Shown: positions 1 to 5,706 of the stretch, piece after piece | How positions within the stretch are numbered: position 1 is the first letter of the stretch | How the letters are laid out: the number at the start of each line of letters is the position of its first letter | Assembly (NCBI GenBank): GCA_934359535.1 | Contig: CAKRLN010000084.1 | Coordinates: 1-9,341 of the forward strand | Length of the DNA stretch: 9,341 nucleotides | Direction: 5' to 3' | Source: an uncultured Lachnospiraceae bacterium | Lineage (GTDB): Bacteria; Bacillota; Clostridia; Lachnospirales; Lachnospiraceae | Made by a program: the position numbers and the translations under genes | Notes under the pieces: generated by a model | What the model was told of the DNA's origin: nothing | The model's input: the letters and a program-made list of their open reading frames with translations, nothing else | The model's database searches: none

Positions 1-601
1 GTTCCGTTTAGATGGTATCCCACCAGCACGCCGTGGTGTTCCACAGATCGAGGTTACCTTTGATATCGATGCAAACGGTATTGTAAATGTATCTGCAAAA
101 GATCTTGGAACAGGAAAAGAACAGCATATCACAATCACATCCGGATCAAATATGTCAGATGATGAGATCGATAAGGCTGTAAAAGAAGCAGCAGAGTTCG
201 AAGCTCAGGATAAGAAGAGAAAAGAAGCAATTGATGCCAGAAATGATGCAGATGCATTTGTATTCCAGACACAGCAGGCATTAGATCAGGTTGGGGAAGG
301 AATTGACGCAGCAGATAAGTCTGCTGTAGAAGCAGATATCAATGCAGTAAAGGCAATCTTAGATGCTCATCCGGAAGCAGAGCAGATGACAGATGCAGAT
401 ATTGCAGAGTTAAAAGCAGCACAGGAGAAATTAACACAGAGCGCACAGAAGGTCTTTGCAAAGATGTATGAGCAGACACAGGCAGCACAGGGTGCAGCTG
501 GAGCCGCAGGAGCAGGACCTGACATGAGCGGAGCACAGAATGCAAATAATGCAGGCGGTGCAGACGACGATGTTATCGACGCAGATTTCAAAGAGGTTTA
601 A
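1..601 (+). CDS. dnaK: Molecular chaperone DnaK (Hsp70), C-terminal part
   Basis: The 5' end is cut by the window; the reading frame begins at base 2 and 199 residues plus TAA are visible. DnaK is the ATP-driven Hsp70 that holds exposed hydrophobic stretches of client proteins in the cytoplasm, cycling with DnaJ and GrpE. The visible part opens with the end of the beta-sandwich substrate-binding domain ([19 protein letters not shown], then [12 protein letters not shown] and [10 protein letters not shown]). It continues into the alpha-helical lid beginning at [14 protein letters not shown] Gly/Ala/Asn-rich linker follows, and it ends in the acidic tail [10 protein letters not shown], close to the family's usual ending. 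Nothing is broken in the visible part. The downstream gene is dnaJ, 68 nt away across a hairpin terminator. The ATPase domain and any upstream CIRCE/HrcA operator lie outside the window. Confidence 0.98.
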   Translation, partial: FRLDGIPPARRGVPQIEVTFDIDANGIVNVSAKDLGTGKEQHITITSGSNMSDDEIDKAVKEAAEFEAQDKKRKEAIDARNDADAFVFQTQQALDQVGEGIDAADKSAVEADINAVKAILDAHPEAEQMTDADIAELKAAQEKLTQSAQKVFAKMYEQTQAAQGAAGAAGAGPDMSGAQNANNAGGADDDVIDADFKEV

Positions 602-619
602 TTTCGAATTAATAAAACA

Positions 620-653
620 AAAAGCCCGGTAAGGAAAAGCCTGCCGGGCTTTT
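620..653 (+). terminator. Intrinsic terminator / attenuator between dnaK and dnaJ
   Basis: A-rich sequence leads into a perfect 10-bp stem, AAAAGCCCGG (620-629) with CCGGGCTTTT (644-653). It is extended inward by a possible U-G pair (630/643) and, after a bulged A631, by AGG (632-634) with CCT (640-642). The 3' arm ends in four T and the 5' side is A-rich, so the hairpin resembles a weak bidirectional terminator. It begins 18 nt after the dnaK stop, and the dnaJ Shine-Dalgarno starts 4 nt beyond it. No separate dnaJ promoter is evident in the gap. It therefore more likely gives partial termination, lowering DnaJ relative to DnaK, or an RNA 3'-end/processing point. That role is inference; the hairpin is directly visible. 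Confidence 0.85.
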
Positions 654-669
654 CAGAAAAGGTAAAGTT

Positions 670-1851
670 ATGGCAGAGAAGAGAGATTATTATGAGGTCC
701 TTGGTGTTCCAAAGACCGCAAATGATGCAGAAATAAAGAAAGCATTCCGTGCCCTTGCTAAGAAGTATCATCCGGATATGCACCCGGGAGATAAAGAGTG
801 TGAGGAGAAATTTAAAGAAGCACAGGAGGCTTATGCTGTTTTAAGTGATCCGGATAAGCGCCGCCAGTATGACCAGTTCGGTCATGCAGCATTTGACGGC
901 AGTGGCGGTGGAGCTGGCGGTTTTGACTTCTCCGGAATGGATATGGGAGATATCTTTGGTGATATTTTTGGCGACTTCTTTGGAGGTGGCTCAAGAAGAT
1001 CAGCAAACAACGGACCGATGAAGGGTGCGAATGTGCGTATGAGCATCCGTATCAGCTTTGAAGAGGCAGTGTTTGGCTGCGAAAAGGAGCTGGAATTTAA
1101 TTATAAGGAAGCGTGTGCAACCTGTCATGGAACAGGGGCAAAGCCTGGAACAAGTCCGGAAACCTGTTCAAAATGCGGAGGAAAAGGAAAGGTTGTATAT
1201 TCCCAGCAGTCTCTGTTTGGAATGGTGCAGAATGTCCAGACATGTCCGGAATGTAACGGAACCGGTAAGGTTGTCAAAGAAAAATGCAGTGCCTGCCGTG
1301 GAACTGGTTACAACAATAAAAAGGTGCGCAAGAAAGTTGAGATTCCGGCAGGTATCGATAATGGCCAGTGCGTAAGGGTACGTGATTATGGAGAACCGGG
1401 AACAAACGGAGGCCCGAGAGGAGATCTGCTTGTTGAGGTCATCGTAGCAGGCAACCAGGCATTCCAGAGACAGGATATGAATATTTTCTCCAATGCCTCG
1501 ATTTCATTTGCAGTTGCAGCACTCGGCGGAGATATCCGTATCAAGACTGTTGACGGAGATATTATTTATACGGTATCACCAGGCACCCAGACCGGAACAA
1601 GAATCCGCTTAAAGGGCAAGGGTGTCCCATCGCTTCGTAATAAAGCTGTCCGTGGTGACCATTATGTAACTTTGATCGTAAAGACACCGACTGGGCTGAG
1701 CAAGGAAGCAAAAGATACATTGAAGAAATTTGATGAATTAACCGGTGATTCCCTGAATCGGGAAACCGGAGCTTCTGCCCCGAAATCCGGCAAATCAGAA
1801 AAGAAAAAAGGCTTTATGGATAAATTAAAAGAGTCTTTTGATGACTTGTAA
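670..1851 (+). CDS. dnaJ: Co-chaperone DnaJ (Hsp40, type I)
   Basis: This 393-residue cytoplasmic Hsp40 stimulates DnaK ATP hydrolysis and delivers unfolded substrates. The J domain spans about residues 5-72, with the catalytic HPD at 34-36 and the helix IV motif YDQFGH. A Gly/Phe-rich region follows (about 76-110, including repeats of GDIFGD). The cysteine-rich zinc domain holds four CxxCxGxG repeats: CATCHGTG (149-156), [16 protein letters not shown] and CSACRGTG (206-213). Then come the two client-binding beta-barrel domains and a Lys/Ser-rich tail ending in KLKESFDDL. Full family length and all four zinc repeats make it a complete type I DnaJ. The start is supported by AAAAGG at 657-662, 7 nt from the ATG. 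It lies downstream of dnaK. There is no ordinary terminator after its stop; structured repeat copy 1 begins about 33 nt later. Confidence 0.98.
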   Translation: MAEKRDYYEVLGVPKTANDAEIKKAFRALAKKYHPDMHPGDKECEEKFKEAQEAYAVLSDPDKRRQYDQFGHAAFDGSGGGAGGFDFSGMDMGDIFGDIFGDFFGGGSRRSANNGPMKGANVRMSIRISFEEAVFGCEKELEFNYKEACATCHGTGAKPGTSPETCSKCGGKGKVVYSQQSLFGMVQNVQTCPECNGTGKVVKEKCSACRGTGYNNKKVRKKVEIPAGIDNGQCVRVRDYGEPGTNGGPRGDLLVEVIVAGNQAFQRQDMNIFSNASISFAVAALGGDIRIKTVDGDIIYTVSPGTQTGTRIRLKGKGVPSLRNKAVRGDHYVTLIVKTPTGLSKEAKDTLKKFDELTGDSLNRETGASAPKSGKSEKKKGFMDKLKESFDDL

Positions 1852-1884
1852 AATAAAAGAAAAATTATTCAAAGAGTAAATTCC

Positions 1885-2025
1885 ACATATACCGCAAGCA
1901 TAAAGAAAAAGCAGGTGCTTCAGAGCGGCCGGTACTTAGCGACCGTATTTTGGTCGCTTATGTACCGCTGCCAGCGATGAGCAGCGGGAGCGTACCTGCG
2001 ATTATTTATGTTTGCGGTATAATGT
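1885..2025 (+). repeat. Structured intergenic repeat, copy 1 (possible ncRNA or MITE/REP-like element)
   Basis: This non-coding palindromic element lies between the dnaJ stop and the 3' end of the convergent ppk2. The outer stem is 16 continuous pairs, 1889-1904 with 2005-2020 (one G-U), extended by ACAT (1885-1888)/ATGT (2022-2025) across a bulged A2021. A small internal loop (1905-1910/2000-2004) leads to an 8-pair stem, GCAGGTGC (1911-1918) with GTACCTGC (1992-1999). The apex holds a hairpin AGCGACC (1938-1944)/GGTCGCT (1952-1958) with loop GTATTTT. It can be lengthened by GGTAC (1931-1935)/GTACC (1962-1966). A second hairpin is possible, GCTGC (1967-1971)/GCAGC (1981-1985). Copy 2 (5506-5646) has the same architecture in the same orientation. 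I do not recognise the family. It may also act as the 3' end or terminator of dnaJ, though no run of T follows the outer stem. Confidence 0.85.
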
Positions 2026-2035
2026 AGTTAGCAGT

Positions 2036-3517
2036 TCAAGAAAGTTCCTCTAACTTCTGTTCGATGGCATCAATCACGATATTGATAGCCTGAACCCTGG
2101 CATAGAGCTTATCGTTTGACTCGATAATGTGCCACGGTGCAAATTTCGTGCTGGTTTTCGCCAGCATTTCGTCTACTGCAACCTCATACTGATCCCATTT
2201 CTCACGGTTGCGCCAGTCCTCATCCGTAATTTTCCAGCGTTTTTCCGGAGTCTCCTCACGTTCCTTGAAACGGGCAAGCTGGGTATCCTTGTCGATCTGA
2301 ACCCAGAATTTTACGATGACAGCACCCCAGTCGGAGAGATTTTTCTCGAATTCATTGATCTCATTGTAGGCACGCTTCCAGTCATTTTCGCTGCAGAAGC
2401 CCTCTAAGCGTTCTACCATGACACGCCCATACCAGGTGCGGTCAAAAATTGCGAAATGACCGGTTTTTGGAAGTCTGGTTACAAAACGCCAGAGAAAATG
2501 CCGATTCTTTTCATGGACATCCGGGGAGGCAATCGGGTGTACGACAAATCCCCTTGCATCAAGTGCGCTTGTCAGTCGTTTGATATTTCCGCCCTTTCCG
2601 GCAGCGTCCCAGCCCTCATATGCAATGATGACCGGAATTTTCTCGCGGTAGATTTTATTATGCAGCTTCTTTAATTTCTTTTGTGCAGCATGCAGCTGCT
2701 TTTCATATTCCGCAGGGGTGAGTGTGTGGTCAAGAGAAATGTCACGAAGCCTTGGCATGGAAACAAGCGGGAAATGATTTTCCGGGATTTCGGCAGGAAT
2801 TTCATTCCGGCGGATCGCGGCATCAATCCCATTAACAAGCAGATGGCAGACCTGAAGCTCGACAAGCTCTTTTTTGCTGCTGTCGATAACATGCCATGGA
2901 GCCTTATCGGTATTGGTTCCCTCGATAAAGGTGCTGTAAGCGGCTTCGTATTTTTTCCGGTGCTTCAGTTCATCAAGATCCCGCTTATTGACGCGCCAAC
3001 TGGTATCCTCGTTTGACAAAAGCTTTTTCATGCGCAGCTTCTGGTCATCCTTTGATACATCAACAAAGATCTTTAACACCAGATAGCCATTGTCAACGAG
3101 CTGCCGCTCAAAAATGTTGACATCCCGGATTCGTTTTTTGAATTGCTTTTCAGAGATCTTTTCATCGATCAGGTCAAAGACCGATTCCTCCATCCAGCCG
3201 GAGTCAAAAAAGACAAATTTGCCGGCTTCTGGAATGTTAGCCATATGACGGCAGAGAAACGGTTTTCTTTTTTCTTCTTTTGTCGGCGGCTTTACCGGAA
3301 TCACGCAGAAGAAACGCGGGTCAAGATCCCGGATCAGATAGCTGATCAAAGAGCCTTTTCCAGAAGCACTAAAACCCTCAACCAGTACAATGACTGGCAG
3401 ATGCTTCTCCTTTATTAACTGCTGTTGTGCGGCAAGCTTTTCTCTTGTCGTTTTTAAGATCTGTTTCAGCTCATCCTGGCTGAGTTTTTCGATTTCGTTT
3501 CGTTTGATATCGCCCAT
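2036..3517 (-). CDS. Two-domain polyphosphate kinase 2 family protein, probable polyphosphate:AMP phosphotransferase
   Basis: This 493-residue soluble protein has two PPK2 domains in tandem. The family transfers phosphate between inorganic polyphosphate and nucleotides; the fused two-domain class is known for polyP:AMP phosphotransferase activity. Domain 1 (about 10-240) has a Walker A loop GFSASGKGS (48-56), but its Walker B/lid region reads FDSGWMEE (104-111) instead of the family's DRxWY-type motif. Domain 2 (about 265-490) is intact, with GWDAAGKGG (302-310) and FDRTWYGR (358-365). By analogy with characterised fused PPK2 proteins, the C-terminal domain is likely the catalytic one. The start is supported by GGAGGT (complement of 3525-3530), 7 nt from the ATG. 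The gene is transcribed against its neighbours: convergent with dnaJ across repeat copy 1 and divergent from prmA. Substrate (AMP versus ADP/GDP) cannot be read with certainty. Confidence 0.9.
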   Translation of the reverse strand: MGDIKRNEIEKLSQDELKQILKTTREKLAAQQQLIKEKHLPVIVLVEGFSASGKGSLISYLIRDLDPRFFCVIPVKPPTKEEKRKPFLCRHMANIPEAGKFVFFDSGWMEESVFDLIDEKISEKQFKKRIRDVNIFERQLVDNGYLVLKIFVDVSKDDQKLRMKKLLSNEDTSWRVNKRDLDELKHRKKYEAAYSTFIEGTNTDKAPWHVIDSSKKELVELQVCHLLVNGIDAAIRRNEIPAEIPENHFPLVSMPRLRDISLDHTLTPAEYEKQLHAAQKKLKKLHNKIYREKIPVIIAYEGWDAAGKGGNIKRLTSALDARGFVVHPIASPDVHEKNRHFLWRFVTRLPKTGHFAIFDRTWYGRVMVERLEGFCSENDWKRAYNEINEFEKNLSDWGAVIVKFWVQIDKDTQLARFKEREETPEKRWKITDEDWRNREKWDQYEVAVDEMLAKTSTKFAPWHIIESNDKLYARVQAINIVIDAIEQKLEELS

Positions 3518-3585
3518 ATATCATACCTCCAATATCTATTATTTTACCCTTTTTTATGAAAAATACCAGTTTTTGCACAAAGTTT

Positions 3586-3614
3586 CTGATAACTTTTTTG
3601 CTTGTGTTTTCCAA
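3586..3614 (-). promoter_or_regulatory. Possible sigma-A promoter for the PPK2-family gene
   Basis: On the minus strand, TTGGAA (complement of 3609-3614) is followed after 17 nt by TATCAG (complement of 3586-3591). Each box matches the sigma-A consensus at four of six positions. Transcription would start near 3580, giving a leader of about 60 nt that holds the GGAGGT site. It interleaves with the candidate prmA promoter on the other strand. The region is AT-rich, so a chance match is possible. Confidence 0.3.
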
Positions 3615-3630
3615 CATTCTACGGTATTAT
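3602..3630 (+). promoter_or_regulatory. Possible sigma-A promoter for prmA-rsmE
   Basis: TTGTGT (3602-3607) is separated by 17 nt from TATTAT (3625-3630), a five-of-six match to TATAAT. The expected transcript start is near 3637, leaving a leader of about 87 nt before the preferred prmA start at 3724. A promoter is expected here, because the inverted ppk2 gene cuts prmA off from the dnaK-dnaJ transcript. Confidence 0.45.
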
Positions 3631-3723
3631 TAAGGGAAGTATGTACAAATGTCAGTGAAGTGCATCAGAGCCTGGCTTTGTAAGAACAGGATAATGGCAT
3701 GTTACAGAGAGGAACGTGAAACT

Positions 3724-4707
3724 ATGAAATGGAAGAAATATACGATCGAGACAACAACCGCAGCAGAGGATTTCATGAGCTCGATGTTAATGGAACTTGG
3801 AATTGAAGGAATCGAGATCGAAGATAACATTCCGCTGACAAAAGAGGATCAGGCAGATATGTTTATCGATTTTCTGCCGGAGCTTCCTCCGGATGAGGGA
3901 GTGAGCTATGTCAGCTTCTATATTGAAGAGGATGGAAGCGACCAGACAGAGCTTTTAAAACAGGTAAAAAAAGGACTGGAAGGACTCCGCAGCATGGTAG
4001 AGGTTGGAAGTGGTGTGATTTCCTCCAGTGAGACGGAGGACCTGGACTGGATCAATAACTGGAAGAAATACTTTTCGTCCTTTACAATCGAAGATATTTT
4101 AATCAAACCGACATGGGAAGAATTAAAGGAAGAGGATAAGGACAAATTTTTAATCGAGATCGATCCAGGTATTTCCTTTGGAACCGGAAAGCATGAGACA
4201 ACGCAGCTTTGCATTCGTCAGCTTTTAAAATATATCCGCGGCAACGAGCAGTATACACCGGAGGAAACGCATAAGAAGGTGCTTGATGTCGGCTGTGGAA
4301 GCGGCATCCTTTCGATCGTTGCGCTAAAGCTTGGAGCAGGAGAGGTTGTTGGAACAGATCTGGATGCGGACTGCATGATCTCTACCAGGGAGAATATGGA
4401 AGTCAATCATCTTGATCCGTCGCTTGGAACCTTCTACGTTGGAAACCTGATCGATGATGAGAAGCTTCAGGAGACTGTCGGAACGGAGACGTATGATATC
4501 GTTGTGGCAAATATCCTGGCAGATGTGATTATCCCGATGGCTCCGGTAATTCCAGCACGCATGAAAAAGGGCGGTTACTTTATTACATCCGGTATTATTG
4601 ACTTCAAGGAGAATGAAGTCAAAGAAGCGATCGAGAAGGCAGGACTTACTGTTGTTGAAGTGAACCATCAGGGCGAATGGGTGAACATCACAGCCCGGAA
4701 GAATTAA
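3724..4707 (+). CDS. prmA: Ribosomal protein L11 methyltransferase PrmA
   Basis: This 327-residue cytoplasmic S-adenosylmethionine-dependent enzyme trimethylates ribosomal protein L11. The N-terminal L11-recognition domain (about 1-80) includes ELGIEGIEIED. The catalytic domain carries the PrmA signature DPGISFGTGKHETT (147-160), SAM motif I DVGCGSGIL (188-196) and NILADV starting at N263. The frame is open upstream to an ATG at 3649, which would add 25 residues. I prefer 3724 because MKWKKYTIETTT is the usual family opening, and the upstream 25 residues look unrelated to PrmA. The ribosome site for 3724 is AGAGAGG near 3706-3712, slightly far (11 nt). rsmE follows after 11 nt, so the two are co-transcribed. 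In B. subtilis the equivalent gene (yqeT) directly follows dnaJ; here ppk2 lies between. Confidence 0.95.
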   Translation: MKWKKYTIETTTAAEDFMSSMLMELGIEGIEIEDNIPLTKEDQADMFIDFLPELPPDEGVSYVSFYIEEDGSDQTELLKQVKKGLEGLRSMVEVGSGVISSSETEDLDWINNWKKYFSSFTIEDILIKPTWEELKEEDKDKFLIEIDPGISFGTGKHETTQLCIRQLLKYIRGNEQYTPEETHKKVLDVGCGSGILSIVALKLGAGEVVGTDLDADCMISTRENMEVNHLDPSLGTFYVGNLIDDEKLQETVGTETYDIVVANILADVIIPMAPVIPARMKKGGYFITSGIIDFKENEVKEAIEKAGLTVVEVNHQGEWVNITARKN

Positions 4708-4718
4708 AGGACAGGCAT

Positions 4719-5471
4719 ATGTATCAGTTTTTTGTAGAAGAGGAACAGGTTTTTCCCGGAGAAGATGGAGCAGCTGAACGTATCCGCATTACCGGAACGG
4801 ATGTCAATCATATCCGGAATGTCCTGCGTATGCGGGGCGGGGAGCGGGTACGGATTTCAGCACCATCCGGCGTATCGTATTTCTGTCATCTGGATGAAAT
4901 TACAGAGGACTATGTAACCGCAGTCATCGATGAAGCAGATGAGAAGGGAACAGAGCTTTCGAACCAGATTAGTCTGTTTCAGGGACTTCCAAAGAGCGAT
5001 AAGATGGAGCTTATCATCCAGAAAGCAACAGAGCTGGGCGTGGCGGAAGTAATTCCGGTTGCCATGAAAAACTGTGTCGTCAGGCTGGATGAAAAAAAGG
5101 CAGAGAACAAACGGAAGCGTTGGCAGACGATCGCAGAAAGTGCGGCAAAGCAGTCAAAGCGAACAATCATTCCGGAAATCACGCTGCCGTGCAGCTGGAA
5201 GGAAGCACTGAAAAAAGCAGGGGAGCTTGATATTGTTCTGGTTCCTTATGAGAATGAACGTGGAATGGCGGCAACAAGGGAAGTCATCCGCAGCATAAAG
5301 CCCGGACAGTCGATCGGAATCTTTATCGGCCCGGAGGGGGGATTTGCGGAAGATGAAATTATGGAGCTTCCGGATGAAATGCATAAAATTTCACTTGGAA
5401 GACGTATTTTAAGAACCGAGACGGCGGGGCTTGCGGCTCTCGCCATGCTCGTTTACGAACTGGATGAATAA
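4719..5471 (+). CDS. rsmE: 16S rRNA (uracil(1498)-N(3))-methyltransferase RsmE
   Basis: This 250-residue SPOUT-family enzyme makes m3U1498 in 16S rRNA near the ribosomal decoding region. It has an N-terminal PUA-like RNA-binding domain (about 1-72) and a C-terminal trefoil-knot methyltransferase domain. The signature pieces are GLPKSDKMELIIQKATELG (89-107), GPEGGF (204-209) and SLGRRILRTETA (225-236), which form the SAM-binding knot. The start at 4719 gives MYQFFVEEEQVF, the usual family opening, and is served by AAAGGA (4706-4711), 7 nt upstream. The frame stays open to 4677 inside prmA, which would add 14 residues with no better ribosome site. Two stops in different frames close the gene (TAA then TAG). 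Repeat copy 2 starts within 10-35 nt of the stop and no ordinary terminator is present. Confidence 0.96.
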   Translation: MYQFFVEEEQVFPGEDGAAERIRITGTDVNHIRNVLRMRGGERVRISAPSGVSYFCHLDEITEDYVTAVIDEADEKGTELSNQISLFQGLPKSDKMELIIQKATELGVAEVIPVAMKNCVVRLDEKKAENKRKRWQTIAESAAKQSKRTIIPEITLPCSWKEALKKAGELDIVLVPYENERGMAATREVIRSIKPGQSIGIFIGPEGGFAEDEIMELPDEMHKISLGRRILRTETAGLAALAMLVYELDE

Positions 5472-5478
5472 TAGACAA

Positions 5479-5673
5479 TTGCGAAACTCATAGAAAGTAA
5501 ATTGAACATGTACTGTGAGCACAAAATAATAAGCAGGCATTCTGCCACGGCCGGTCCTTAGCGACCGTATTTTGGTCGCTTAGTACCGTTGCACGTGGCA
5601 ATATAGCGAAAGCGTGCCTGCGGTTATTTGTGCTTGCAGTACATGTGATTGTAAATTGGGAAGGGTTTCGCAA
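5479..5673 (+). repeat. Structured intergenic repeat, copy 2 (possible ncRNA or MITE/REP-like element)
   Basis: This is the second copy of the element at 1885-2025, in the rsmE-nifS gap and in the same orientation. The core (5506-5646) has a 20-pair outer stem, 5506-5525 with 5627-5646, containing two G-U pairs. Inside is an 8-pair stem, GCAGGCAT (5533-5540) with GTGCCTGC (5614-5621). Next comes TGCCACG (5543-5549) with CGTGGCA (5594-5600). The apical hairpin is AGCGACC/GGTCGCT with loop GTATTTT, identical to copy 1 through 26 consecutive bases around this hairpin. This copy also has an extra perfect 9-bp outer inverted repeat, TTGCGAAAC (5479-5487) with GTTTCGCAA (5665-5673), not seen in copy 1. 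GTAAATTG occurs as a direct repeat at 5497-5504 and 5651-5658. No protein-coding potential is credible. Function is unknown to me. Confidence 0.85.
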
Positions 5674-5706
5674 ATACTTAATAGATAAATAAAAGAAGGA
5701 GAAAGC

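Noticed and set aside
1058..1375. 105-codon ORF in another frame inside dnaJ
   Set aside because: It lies wholly within the cysteine-rich region of an intact dnaJ. Its Cys/Arg-rich product reflects the frame-shifted zinc repeats, and it has no credible ribosome site.
1959..1971. T-box-like string (GTACCGC) in copy 1, with GTACCG in copy 2
   Set aside because: It resembles part of the T-box core sequence, but there is no specifier loop, no downstream terminator/antiterminator pair, and no aminoacyl-tRNA synthetase or amino-acid gene follows.
1885..2025. Copy 1 as an ordinary intrinsic terminator
   Set aside because: The long stem is not followed by a T run on either strand, and the branched structure with compensated stems is more elaborate than a terminator needs. 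A 3'-end role is still possible.
2681..3016. Plus-strand ORFs antisense to ppk2, the longest 111 codons
   Set aside because: All are opposite an unmistakable PPK2 coding frame, show no recognisable domain, and overlap one another as expected for shadow frames.
3649..3723. 25-residue N-terminal extension of PrmA from ATG 3649
   Set aside because: The added residues do not resemble the PrmA N-terminus, and MKWKKYTIETTT at 3724 is the expected family start.
4324..4668. 114-codon minus-strand ORF opposite prmA
   Set aside because: It is antisense to conserved PrmA motifs, has no supporting ribosome site, and its composition is not protein-like.
4677..4718. 14-residue N-terminal extension of RsmE overlapping prmA
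   Set aside because: The start at 4719 has a well-spaced AAAGGA and gives the typical RsmE opening.
5488..5673. 61-codon minus-strand ORF spanning repeat copy 2
   Set aside because: It coincides with the palindromic element; the equivalent frame is not maintained in copy 1, where a single-base gap and many stem changes occur.
5656..5684. Promoter-like boxes TTGGGA-17-TAATAG before the nifS-like gene
   Set aside because: The -10 box is poor and the match overlaps the outer arm of repeat copy 2. Readthrough from rsmE or an undetected promoter is equally possible.
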